The notes under the pieces were generated by a model. It was not told the DNA's origin, searched no databases, and worked only from the letters and a program-made list of their open reading frames with translations. The position numbers were made by a program, and so were the translations under genes. From positions 14,322,001 through 14,386,000 of the forward strand of contig OU342635.1 in NCBI GenBank assembly GCA_910589415.1: a stretch of 64,000 bases of DNA, written 5' to 3'. Source of the DNA: Malachius bipustulatus. Lineage: Eukaryota > Arthropoda > Insecta > Coleoptera > Melyridae. This document shows positions 10,801 to 22,800 of the stretch, piece by piece (the stretch's first letter is position 1; each line of letters begins with the position of its first letter).

Positions 10801-13800
10801 CATCATGATATTCAAGCAACGATTACGTAAAAAAAAATCATATTTATTCTAGAGTCTCCGTCTCCATCACATGCATATTCATCAAAACCGATCAAACCTT
10901 GCATTATTTCTGAGACGGTCAAGATATTAAGTATCAAAATATTTTTAATTGATATTATTGTATCTGCGGACATAGGTAATTATGTTCTTATTCGTAAAGG
11001 TCAAAAACACAAAATATCAAGGCTGTTCCTATGAATTAGTATTAGCAACATTTAGTTCAATGATTCAGAGTATGAAAGAATCAGTTATTGGTCATCTAAT
11101 TACCTACGTAAAGAAATATATCTATAAAAATTCTTACAATATCATTTTACAGTCACAGATATTGTAATTCTAGGCAAGTATATCTTGAGTTTCATTGCTT
11201 GCCTTGATATTTTTTTTCGAAACGCTTCACGGAATTCACAATATCGCAATTTTCTGAGATTTACAAGAATACGAGATATAGGTACACAATAAACAAGTGA
11301 GTAAATTCGTGTTGGTGAGCATCTCTCATGCCAACCATGTACCTATATCGGGAAAAATATTACATAATAACGGTCATGTCGGTCGCCGATATGGAACGTC
11401 AAGTCGGCTTCTTAATCTCCTTAGAAGGAACACCGTTTTACGTCTTTCGCAGTTATTTTTTCCACGGAAGCCTATCGATAAGGATTAAAGTGGTCTTTTA
11501 TGGGACCTATTAATTATCACCATTCATGGATTACTTGAACTAACGTTTTAGTCATATTCCTTTTACTATCGAAAATGTCATTATTATTCACACTCACAAA
11601 GAGAAGATTTACTTCATACATAAAATTGGTCCCCAATTTGGACATTCCTAGTAAAACGATCCCTCGCAGGTAGTTATTATTATTGTAAAAAATACATTTT
11701 ATGGTAGTTGTTGAATGTAAAAAAAAAACTATTCAATCTCACGGTTAATTGCAGGAAACTAGCTCTTTTATTGTTGAAACAATCGCCAGTTTATTTAAAT
11801 TATAAGTAAGAACAGTTTTGGCGACCTTTTCTTGGAGGTTATCGATTGTATTGTTGTTCCTCAAATCCTATCCACGCCTGTACTGATCAGTGATCACTAT
11901 CGTGTTGAGATTGGAAAAATCCAAACAGTTTCCATAATACTGTAACTAATTTGTTTGTTTTTTTATTTGTTTATATCGCTTCAATTAGTTATGTCATTTT
12001 TTTTATAACACCTTCGAATGCATTATTCCTTCCAAGGATAAAATTAGCCCTTTTACAGAACTCTATAGTGAGTTCCAGGCGCTTAAGGTAGCCAAAAATT
12101 AATTGCACCTGTTCTGCAGGTTGATGACCCGCGATGACACGATTCGCTTGCAATAATGGGAAGTTATTTAACATAAGAGGAGCAATTTCGATCAGTTCTT
12201 GTACCAAAAACTTTACTACGCTTATCATAGACGGATTTAAAGAAATATATATATCTTTTTTTGTAATCTTCATGTAGGTAATAATAATAAATCTATAATA
12301 GGTAGGTAATTCACTCATTGCTTTGTTTCAAAAGAGTCATAATTATTATGAAACCTTCTTCATTCGCAGTTTTTTTTTTACCGCGAAGAGGCTGAAACGG
12401 AGCGAACCATTTATCGTGGTCGATTGGCGCCGTCTCGCTTACTTGTGGAGAACTTGTGGAGAATTAATGCACACTGATACACTGCAATACACTACAAAGA
12501 AACAAAAGTCAGTTAGTTTGCTCTAAATGTGGACAGTGATGAAGCAGGGGTTCGCGACTTCCCAAGAGATACGGATATGCATGACAAACCCTTCGGAGCA
12601 GCGGGATGCGTTTATTCAAAAATTTGTTTACCATTGCCCGTAATGCGAGTGCTTCGTTTTGTTGTGTCAGACTCTGTAGAAGGACTCTTGTTAGACGCAA
12701 TCGTAAGCAAACCTTTGACGAAACGCATCTCGCTGCTCCAATGTATCTGGTGGAATGTCACCTTAAGACGTTGGAACTACCACTGTATGGGTTCGAATCT
12801 CAGTATCGCCATGAATGTTTCTGTTCGTTTAGTTAATTATTTAGATAATAAAAATGTATCTGTGACTAGTCTTCGAAGCCAAAATTAACAGAGTGGAGCG
12901 ACTATGTCTTGTCTAGAGAGTCGAATTGCAATTATTGAGGGTAATTGTGTCCCCTCTACTTTACATACGCATACGCCTGGTATAGAATCCCAATAATGAA
13001 TGAACGTCTTCTAGTCCGTTTCCTAGAGAAACTTAAGGATTTTGTGGATTTTGTGAGAATTTTGTGAGGATCAAGGTCGGAGAGATCCTCTGTCTATAGC
13101 TGGTGTTGACCCAGAGCGTTTATTCTTCTAAGTTCTCATCTCTTTCTGAAAAACCTGCATACGCCCTTTTCTTTTAAGCCTAAACTTGCTCATTAGGTGC
13201 TTCTTGCGAGCTTACAATGGCCCGTCAGGAATTCCATCAGTGTTCTAAGAGGTTCCTTACTGTAGTTGTAGTTGATGAGTGTCTTTGACCTCTCTCCTCT
13301 CTCAGTTGAAGCTTCCGTTGGGAGTTTGTCTCAAGCCTAAAAGGTGGATTTCTCTCAGTTTTTCTTCTTCCTTTCAGAGTTCTGCCTTGAATATTGTGTT
13401 TTTAAAGCCACGGACAGATTGGTTCTTGTCTTATAAAGAATGTTGATGCTTCTCTGCTTAACAGTGAGTGGGCACGTTTATTTCCCTCAATTCCAGTATG
13501 ACCTGGTATCCATTTCAGGTGAATTTTATTTTTCTTGTCTAATTCGTTTAGTTTTTCAAGGCTCTAGGAATTTTACGGCTGCTTGACTGTCTGTCAATAA
13601 TTTAATTTCTCTGTTTCCGTTTTTGTTTTTGTCGAGGTTTATTTGGACACATACCTACTTCTATTGCATGTAATATGAATGAACCGCTTGAAGAATGGTT
13701 GGTGATGCTCCTATCGGATTGGAGTACTTCGTGCGCGGCCCATAGACTTCTGCCCCGGTTCCCCTGACACTTTTGGAGGCGCCTGTGAAGACAGTTCCTT

Positions 13801-16800
13801 AATAAAGGCCCCTCGAAGCTGAATTTCTTAATAACTCTGCCTTTTGGCATTGTAAAGAGCTTCTCGCACAGTACACTGAGTAGTTAGTTTCTTCTGACAT
13901 ATGTGACGTCGTTTATAAAGGTGTTGAAAAGAAGAAGTTCAAGTACAGATCCTTGAGGTACACCTGACAAATACCTACTTAACGCATGAGATTTGCAACC
14001 AGTCACCTAGAAATCCCTGCCAGAAAGATAATCTCTAAATTAGATGAATTTACGTGTATCAATAATATAAAACAAGGTCTGCAAAATTACCTAATTGCCA
14101 AAAAAATACAAATTTTGGTTCAAACCACTGCTGAAGTGCTGAAGCGGTAGTAATTTTAAAAGAACTTGAACAGTTTTAAAAAAAAACATTGAAGGTGAAA
14201 TAACATGCAGGGTCGAGAAATACGCTATAAAATAAAATTGCTCTTCATCCTTTGCTGACCAGATTAATTATACCGCTACCGAGTTCGATCGTATCAGTGA
14301 AGCAAGCCAGTGGCATTACGTATGGCCTGACGGAAGGCATCTGTCGTAGACTTTAATAAACATAATGTTATACTCTACTAAGCCGTTCGAACACTTTATA
14401 CGGCACTTATCCCTGGAGAGATATCACACGTACGAATGACGTATGAGCTCTGCACTGTCGCACGAGATGCAGAGAAGGAAACCCATTTATCCTATTCCGA
14501 AGCACAGTTTGTTAAGTCTTGTCAAAAGTAAACACTTTTCTTATCGAAGAGTTGTTTCTTGGCCTAGCAAACGTGAGCATAATAACTGAACAGAACAGAA
14601 TTGATATAATCAAAGATACTAGTGAAAACATTATGGAATTCGCATTATCGTTTTTTTAAATATAATATTTTAAGAATTTTCACTAGGTGGCACTAGCACC
14701 AGGGTTACTAGTATCATAATTAAATGTTTCTGCGACAATTGGGGGGGGGAGTATTGCATATTTTTTAAACTTTGAAGATATTCAAGATATCTTTTCGCAG
14801 TATGAAGCCCCACCACATTACGCTAGCATCGTTCGGAACCAGCTCATTCAGAGATTGCTAAATGATTCCACTTGCTGACGATAAGGGGTAAAATGGGCAC
14901 CAGTAGAGTGAGTGCTGATTTCTTTCTCTGAGGCTACTTCAAAGTTCAAAATCTGTTATGGGTGTCTATAATACAATCAGTGGATTAATGTCCCCGACGT
15001 TCTCTCTTTTTTAACATCGGAATTGTCAAATTAGTAAGATCCATGTGGGTGTTCTTATCAGAAATGCAGACGCGATCGTTTGCGTGAGGACATTGAGTTG
15101 AGAAAAAACAGTTTTGATTGCCTTCCACAATTTCGTGTTTTCCCAGAACTTAACCTCTCTCTCTCTCTCCTCGGTCCTTCATCCTGCGTGAGGACGTAAG
15201 GCTTCTAGGTAGGCATGCTTCTAGGCGGATTATTGCCTTCACTTGGTCCGTCCTCTGGATCTTTTGCCCTGAACATTGCCCTTCACAATCAGCCGCTCCA
15301 TCGTATCATGTCCCTTGTTACATGGCCAAAATATCTAAGTTGTCCATATCTTGTTTACTATTGTAACAAGTCTCGTTGTGATGTTTAGTGCTTTAATTCG
15401 CTTTGCGTCTTTCTTTTTGATAGTCCAGGTCACGTCAGGTTGAAGCCAGATTAGATGATGAGGGGATCCCATCCGCTTCAGTATTTCCCATGTATCAAAC
15501 CTCATCTCACACGTATCAAACTCTTTCGAATACTTAGTACACAAAATACAGGTTCCCGAGCTAAATTCTCTGATATTTTCTATAATTTGGCGTATGTTAA
15601 GAATCTGGTCCCGTGTGGCACTTCCCGGCACAAATCCTGTCTGCGCCTTGGAGATCTGCGGTAGCAGGAATGGTTTTAACATTTCGTTAATAATCGCGAG
15701 AAGAACGTTCTGGTTAGGAGGGAGAACTTTTGAACCTAATCTACTAAATAACAAGATCCATACTCCTATTTCGCATTAAATTTTGCATTGTTTTGGAATA
15801 TAGTAAGGTGTGATGGGTCATCCTCTTCAAGACTATAGAGATAAAATCTGACGTGACACGAAGATTTTTTGTTGTAGTCGTATTCTCAGAAATCGTTTTT
15901 TGAAGAATCACCGGTGAAAACAATTATACAAGGTGATCAGTAACTCGCTCACTTCGAATAATACAGAGCGTTATAGAGCCCATTTAAATTAAGAAAAACC
16001 TAAAAAAAAAGAATCCGATGTCTAGTTTTAGAGTTCCCCTTATCCAGGTTTGAAGCTGATTATAACCCTTGATGAAAAAGTGAATAATTCAGTCTGCTAC
16101 AGTAGCTGGACATCTGGATAAAAAACTTCATTGTGTTTGTTATTGTGAAAGGGTGAAGGGTTGCTTCGTAATTTTACGGATTAGGACCAGCTATATCAAA
16201 TACGTCCTTAACTTACATCTAAGTACGCTCTCCAGCAGTCGTCCTTCTAGAGGTGCCTTCCTGGTTATCACTCCAGGAGGAGGTTTCGTAAATTTATTAG
16301 TCACTTGAAGCCACTAAGCGGTAAATCGATTTTTTTTCCTTTTTGTGCTCGTTAAGGGGTTAACTGAAGTTAAAAGTATTCTTCAAGCTCCAAGGTACTG
16401 CCTGAATTGGGCCCGAACCAGTTGGATTGGAAGTACCTTGATCCATTGATAACTGAGATCTCCAGAACTTCGAATTTTCTTACTACATTATAGTTATTCT
16501 CTTTATAATAGTTTTTGCAATTTGCTCGAGGGTCTGCTAACAATAATAACTTCTTGGCGCCCTAAATTAACAACCATCCTATTCCAAACAAAAGAACCCA
16601 CCTTCTCACTGAGCTAGCCCAGGCCCTGGAATCTCCAGGCACGTCACACGTGTGGTGTAACACATTTTTTGTCATGCAAAAAAAATAATCAAAATTATGT
16701 CTAAAGGAATTCCGAGTTTAAACTCGGAATTTTAAAAATAAAACTGGTGTGGCGCTTCTACGCCTTCGTACTAACCCGAACTTATTTACATGTTGCCACT

Positions 16801-19800
16801 TTTATTAAAAAAAATGGACATATCTTTGGAAAAAAAGAACTTACAGCACTGGGGTAAGAAAATTGACTACTCTTAAAAAGTGAAGTTTATCACACACGTA
16901 TATATCACACTAGGTTCCTCAGATCATAAACTCGTCTCAACATCTTGTGTCCTACCAATTACTAGTGTTAAAGAAGCAAGTAAACCTCGTATAGTCTGGC
17001 ACTACAGATCTGCTAAATAGGAATAACTCAGGGAATATTATCGAGATTTTCCATGGAGGAGTGTTTGTTTCGGCTCTAGTGATCCATCTGTTTGTTCTAG
17101 GAAAGTTGCTCAAGTTATCCTAACAGGCATGGAAGCCTACATTCCCTTTTCAAAAAAACAGCTCTCAAACAGCAAACCTTGGTTCAACAAAAGATGCAAG
17201 GAAGCTGTCGCCTCCAAACAACTGGCTTTTCGCCAATGGCGAGAGAGCCCCAACGGCATAAACCATTACAATTTCATCCTTGCTCGAAACAAATGCAAAG
17301 AAATAATAGATCAAACCAAGGAAACTCACAACCAAAGAATTAGGAACAAACTTCTCTCCTGCCCTAACGGTTCGAAATCTTTTTGGTCTGTAACTAAGGC
17401 AGTCAGCCAGAACTTCACCAGATCCACGATTCCACCACTTACACGGACAGATGGGACTATCGCATGCACGGCTACTGAGAAGGCCAACTTGTTGGCGGGA
17501 GTCTTTTCTTCATACTCTTCCGTCGACTTTCATGGAAGAACTCCGCCAATGATCCCTTCCGTGGAGACCAAAATGTCAGACATTGTTTTCCGACAGCAAG
17601 TCATAAAGAGCATTATGTTAGCCTTAGACCCAAACAAAGCTTCTGGGCCCGATGACGTACCTGTTATCGTACTAAAAAAATGCGCCACTGAGCTGTCATC
17701 TGTTTTCTGCCGACTTTTCAACTTGTCGTATAAAAAGGGAATATTTCCTTCGTGTTGGAAATGTGCACAGATCCAACCTATTCCCAAGAAAGGCAAAAAG
17801 ACTATACCAAGTAACTACCTACCTGTGGCACTGCTTTCAGTAATATCCAAGATTATGGAGAAAGCTACTAACCAACATCTTTTAAAATACTTGGAAGGAG
17901 CTAACATAATCAGCGACCGCCAATACGGATTCCGTAAGCAGAGGTCAAGTGGTGACCTCCTCACTTACGTCACCGAGCTGTGGAACGGCGCAATCGAGCA
18001 CCATGGGGAGTCTCGAGGGGTTGCGCTTGATATTTCTAGAGCTTTCGACTGTGTTTGGCATGGTGGACTGTTGGCAAAACTGCAGGCCTATGGCATGCCC
18101 GAGAAATTCTGCTTGTGGCTTGCGAGTTATCTCGGAGATCGTTCATTACAGGTGGCAGTCGATGGAGTTCTTTTTGTGACCTTTTCCATCAATGCCGGTG
18201 TGCCTCAGGGATCCATTTTATCTCCGACTCTCTTTTTAATATTTATAAACGACTTGCTTGAAACAACAAAAAATCCAATATACAGTTTGGCCGATGACAG
18301 TACCCTCATATCTTCTTATACGTTAGATGCGCGAACATCTGCCATCGACGCACAGACTCGCAGGGAGCAAGAAGTTGCCATACTTAACAATGACTTGCAA
18401 GACATTCTAACTTGGGGCGATAGAAACCAAGTCCAATTCAATGCTGGAAAAACCCAAGCAGTCATCTTCTCCAAAAAGACCAACGTTTTGGAGCCAGATA
18501 TGATGATGGCGGGACACTCTCTTACCCCAGCGTCATCTCTTCGTTTACTTGGAGTGAGCCTCGGAGCGAACATGTCTTGGCATGATCATGTTGCTGGTCT
18601 GGCGAAGAGTGCTTCTCAAAAACTTGGAACACTCTTCCGCACGAAGAAATTTTATACACCACAACAGCTTCTCCTCTTATACAAGGCTCAAATCCGACCA
18701 TCCTTGGAGTACTGCTCACATGTTTGGAGCTCAGCTCCCAAACATACGCTGAAACTTCTCGACTCGATTCAGAAAAGAGCCATCCGCTTGATTGGGGATC
18801 CAGATTTGACAAAAAATTTAGACACTCTCGAACATCGAAGAAGAGTAGCTGACCTGAGTCTGTTTTACAGATATTTTAATGGAAGGTGTTCAAAAGACGT
18901 GGCCCGTTTGATCCCACCAAGAACAAGACCGGGCAGATATACACGTCGAGCCGCAGACGCTCATCCGTATCAGGTTCAGCTCGTTACACCTCGTACCACC
19001 CTATTTCAGACTTCTTTTATGTACAGAACCGCATCACTTTGGAATAGCATTCCAAAGGGCGTGTTTCCCGAAGTATACAACTTACAGAGATTCAAGGCCA
19101 ACGTGAATCGATATCTCCGCTCATGCACCGCTCCCAGAGCGTCATAGGGATTTCCCTGCAGTGCATGTGCATTTTCAATCAAAAAAAAAAAAAAAACACA
19201 ATGCAGGTGGATAAATGAGGTGTATCACCATGACGGAAGTTTTACCATTCCAGGAGGCGTTATAAATAAATGTTTTTTTTTTTTTTGGTTTTGCTAACAG
19301 TTGATTATTTGCCTTAAGAGATTTAGTTAATTTAAAAACAATTTTTGCAATAATTATTAAAGAAAATATTTACTCTAATTTCACAACAAGTAATAACGAG
19401 AAAATAAACCCAGATTGCAATCAACGCATTTTTATTACAGTTTCAGTTATAGCCGGTCAGATCTTTAAACATCTGATCAAGTAAGTGTGGCAGAAGTTTC
19501 AATTAGCTTTCTCTTTATTTTTCATAATGTTGCATTAGTTTTTATTGATATTATAGATAATATAGATATTTATTTATTAGAATAATTTAATAAAGTATTA
19601 GATTATGTGTAACTGTCAGATTCACACTTTTTTTTTAATTTAATTCAATATTTATTATAGATACCCCCCACAATGATGAAAATTCTACAATATTGTACTT
19701 ATAAATCATATCCACATCATCCTTCTAATTTAAAATGTAATAATTCATACGAAATATATATATATAGTTTTAATTAATCTCCAGTAATAAAAGTTAAAAA

Positions 19801-22800
19801 ACAATAAAAAATTTATTCCTGGTAACTTTCTTCACTTAACTTTTAATTTAAGAAACTTTTTAGTACCTATCCTATACTCAACTTTATTTCGTAACATTCA
19901 GGAATATCAAAGGTTATTGTATCTTTTTTACATAATTATGATCATCTGCCGCGGGACATCTATAAATAGACCCCGCCTTATCTTTATTTTTGAGTAGCTC
20001 AGCGTACCATTCATGTGCAACGTTTTTTTGAAAACGAAGATTTGCACCGCAGACAGACTGACAAGAAAATTAATATTGGATTGTCATCCAGTTCTGAGCT
20101 ATGTCTAAAGTTTCAAGTCTAGCACTTCGGAAAGTTCCAGACAGACAGGACTGAAGGCGAGTCAATGTAAACATGGTGAAAAATAAGACAAGCTGCATGA
20201 GAAAATATTTAAAACTATTTTCAAGCTTCTTTTGATGAATTGACGTGTGAAATGCTTACACATTCAACTGATCGTATATAAGTTATTGTAGATTCTTCCC
20301 AATGAACTTCTTAAGAAGTAGATTTTCTTTGTCTTCTAGAAAAAATAGAAGCGCGCATAACCATAAATTCATTTTATAACATTTCAATGACGCTGGGGCG
20401 TCGTTATAAATTATACGCGTATACGTAACACAATACCAATGGGCATTATAAATCTTTAATTTATAATCAGTATTGTTGTTTTATATTCACAATTCCCATT
20501 ATAGCTTTCAATCATACTTTAATGTTGAGTATCAGAAGTGTATTGTAATTTCAGTGGGTATTTAAATTAATCGAGGTGTCATAAAAGTGAAATTAATTTT
20601 TTACAGACTACACTTCAGACGGCAGTTATTCAACCAAGAATGGCTCAGTTGGAAACACTCGAAGCTAAGGTAAGTTTTGACATTTTCTTACTTGTTAGCG
20701 TTAGCGATATATTTTAGATGATTTCATCTGAATATTGTTACTTAAATAAAGGTATTTTAAAAAGTGAGTGGATAATTATTATTATAGAAGATAATACATA
20801 ACGTAATCCACCTACTGAGAGACTGCGCGTGTATTCTGCAAAAATTGTCCGTGACTAAGTGACGCTGAGATTTAATAACGTAACTCCCAGCGGGCAATTG
20901 TTCCTATTATTCTTCTGCAATAAAAATTGCACGTCCATCCACAGCCCTCCCACGTACGGGCAATCCATTCCATGTACAATCAAACTGAAAAACAATGCCG
21001 CAACTACTAGTAGTACCAACTACCCACTAGACTAAACCCTAATAAAGTCAAATCTGGGGACATTAATAATTATATGATCCTCAAAGTCTCTTACCGTTTT
21101 ATAATTAAATTTTTTGGAAACAACATTGCAGCAAAATAGTACGAGTGAGTACTTATCTACCTACTTCGGTACCTCAAGTTTTTCGAATGACTGTACTAGT
21201 TACCAGTATCAGCAGTACATACATCCTCAGTAACCTTTGAATAAATCATGTTCAACCTCAACAGACCACCTCTTGATAATATATCATGAAGAACGACCAG
21301 TTGCTCTTTCTTTGAGTCTGTAAAAAATCAAATAAAACAAACATTTATCCCATGTAGACAGACAGATAATTTATCGAAGAGACGAAGGTACAAATTATAT
21401 TCGCTATGCGTTAGAACAATTGAAAATGAATGCGTCTTGGGATTATCGTGCACATCTCAGAGCGGACATGTTTTGCATTCCATTCATAAAAAAAGAACTC
21501 TTGAAACTTTTAACTTATTGTTCAGGTAATTTTTTGTATAATGTATGAATATAGGAATGTAACTTCGTCATTGTGCTCTTACTGTTTTTTTTTTTTTTGT
21601 GAAAATGAATACAATATCGGTTAGGATTAAAGAAAAAAGGATTAAGAAAAATACATTTCAGCAAATAGTACTTTAAACTTTTTTTTTGTAAAATAAGAGA
21701 TATGCAGGGTTATGTAAATTTCATGATGCCAGCATTGGGATATCGAAAACGGTTATAGATACCTACAGACTCGGTTAAATGGAGAAAAAGTTGCGCTTTC
21801 TAATTGGAAAAAAAAACTAAATTTTACAAATTTTTCTCTTTCGTTAATAACTCACTCGGTATAAACGATACAGTCCTAAAATTTTGACTTTAACCTAACG
21901 TGTACTGACTGTGTAAAAAAATCAAGGCAATCAAGACATTGAATGGCGATAGTCGATTTTATTTTTCTTATGGACTCCAATTGGAATTTTATACATCGGT
22001 CAGTAGGTAGAGAAAAAATGCAATAATTTTTTTTGGATTAGTGTGTCTCATCGTCGAATTGCCATTGACACATTAAAACTCACTATGGATTGGAAAAAAT
22101 TCAGTCGGCCAAAAGATATAGTAAAAAAAGTGCGCGGTAAGTTTACAATCCAGGTAGGCAGACCTTATACACAATAGAATGCCCTTCTCATTGGTTTACC
22201 GGAACCAGGTAACGCAATACATGAAGGCACTATCTGCCTACTACAGGTGTGACTACTTGGACCTTAAAAGTTAGTGCGCAGTTTTATTTGGCCGACTGAG
22301 GGATTCTTGGTCCATTGCTTATATTTCGTGGTAAGGTTTAGGACTTGTATAAGTTTTCGATGAGACCTGATAGCTGTCTAGGGGAACTGAGTATTTTCCG
22401 TATGCTCTATGTTTCACGATAAGGGTGTGGAGACATTTTTGACATATACAGGTGGGTCTGGGTAGCAAGTTGTGTGTAATCCGAGTGTGGCCAATTCGCA
22501 GTCTTCTGATGACAATTTTATCTCTTATGTTCATAGGAAGTTGGTTAACTGGTTGCACTGAGGGGTGGAATTCCTGTAGCTTGGAAGGAATTGTTTTCCA
22601 GTGAATTTGGATTTTTACTCTTCCAGTAGTTGAATTTGATGATGAAGCTTGTTTGGCCTCGTGGACACTGATACCATTCACAAGAAAAAACAAGCTTCCA
22701 AACCTCAAAACCATCGACTTAAATGGAGTCGAGTTAGAATGGAAGGAAGAAGTAAAATATCTGGGAATAACACTGGATAAGAAGCTAATGTGGAACAAGC

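Noticed and set aside
12788..12799. GGTTCGAATCTC as a tRNA gene
   Set aside because: No matching A box or acceptor stem upstream.
19442..19479. Possible micro-exon between TTATTACAG and GTAAGT
   Set aside because: Contains stops in two frames, and its length does not fit the phase-0 join of gene 1 exons 1 and 2.
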